The position numbers and the translations under genes are program-made. This document shows, piece by piece, positions 63,874-64,000 of a stretch of DNA of 64,000 nucleotides. Numbering within the stretch: position 1 is the stretch's first letter; every line of letters starts with the position of its first letter. The DNA is from Dyella sp. ASV21 (GTDB lineage Bacteria; Pseudomonadota; Gammaproteobacteria; Xanthomonadales; Rhodanobacteraceae), in NCBI RefSeq assembly GCF_016428975.1, contig NZ_JAELTT010000004.1, forward strand, positions 61,518 to 125,517, given 5' to 3'. Under the pieces are notes generated by a model. The model saw only the letters and a list, made by a program, of their open reading frames with translations. It did not search any database and was not told the DNA's origin.

Positions 63874-64000
63874 ATGGCAAAGGGTAAATTCGAACGCACC
63901 AAGCCGCACGTCAACGTCGGCACGATTGGTCACGTGGACCACGGCAAGACGACGCTGACGGCTGCGCTGACCAAGGTGGGCGCAGAGCGCTTCGGTGGCG
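63874..64000 (+). CDS. tuf: Translation elongation factor Tu, 3' truncated by the window
   Basis: The frame reads [29 protein letters not shown] split by the usual EF-Tu N-terminus, with the G1 motif GHVDHGKTT. Forty-two codons lie in the window. It is preceded by tRNA-Tyr, tRNA-Gly and tRNA-Thr, the tufB-type arrangement; the copy is probably followed by tRNA-Trp and secE outside. Confidence 0.97.
   Translation, partial: MAKGKFERTKPHVNVGTIGHVDHGKTTLTAALTKVGAERFGG

Overview
The window is a GC-rich gammaproteobacterial chromosome segment, most probably from a Rhodanobacteraceae/Xanthomonadaceae relative (Dyella, Frateuria, Luteibacter or Rhodanobacter type). This placement rests on the Xanthomonas-like order of flagellar and chemotaxis genes, the hemA/prfA - TPR lipoprotein - lolB - ispE - tRNA-Gln - prs - rplY - pth - ychF block, the tRNA-Tyr/Gly/Thr-tuf operon, a secreted S53 protease, and REP-like repeats of the kind common in that order. 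I see no prophage, insertion sequence, CRISPR array or conjugative element; the window is a core chromosome with a few accessory genes.

Region 1 (1-16.2 kb) is a chemotaxis/motility cluster: the end of a MotB/MotD-like stator gene, cheW, an AI-2E-family permease, a minus-strand fliK plus FlhB-C-terminal-like pair, then STAS, cheY, cheA, mcp, cheW, mcp, cheR, cheD, cheB, an MCP-like protein without a sensor domain, and a second STAS protein. Sequences closely matching the flagellar sigma-28 (FliA) promoter lie between fliK and the STAS-cheY operon, facing both ways, and upstream of the second cheW. Further matches lie upstream of two c-di-GMP genes elsewhere in the window (a diguanylate cyclase at 17.9-19.1 kb and a PAS-GGDEF-EAL protein at 45.6-48.4 kb), which suggests that they belong to the motility regulon.

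Region 2 (16.2-31 kb) holds a DUF4034 TPR protein, the diguanylate cyclase, a small secreted protein, a NUDIX hydrolase, an AraC regulator with a DMT transporter, a 5'-3' exonuclease, a nitroreductase and cytidine deaminase. The three-gene proton-translocating transhydrogenase locus (pntAA, pntAb, pntB) follows, but it is split by an oppositely oriented sigma factor / membrane protein / DUF3106 operon. A membrane protein and sufT end this part.

Region 3 (31-52 kb) is mixed and accessory. It contains a large secreted sedolisin (S53) with a PKD domain behind a relatively AT-rich leader full of inverted repeats, a half-length asparaginase, an AidB-like acyl-CoA dehydrogenase, an exported methyltransferase, an outer-membrane barrel divergent from a MocR regulator with repeated operator-like sites, an S9 peptidase, WrbA, a YihY/TlpA/acylphosphatase operon, the PAS-GGDEF-EAL protein, a VOC protein, PPK2 and a SPINDLY/OGT-like glycosyltransferase.

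Region 4 (52-64 kb) is housekeeping: prfA and hemA diverge from the lipoprotein-lolB-ispE-tRNA-Gln-prs-rplY-pth-ychF run. Its unusual member is ispE, which is continuous in frame with an N-terminal GNAT acetyltransferase. The window ends with a GNAT protein, an acyl-CoA thioesterase and the tRNA-Tyr/Gly/Thr-tuf operon, with tuf cut off by the window edge. Starts were chosen by ribosome-binding sites, overlaps and family alignment from memory; no database search was possible.
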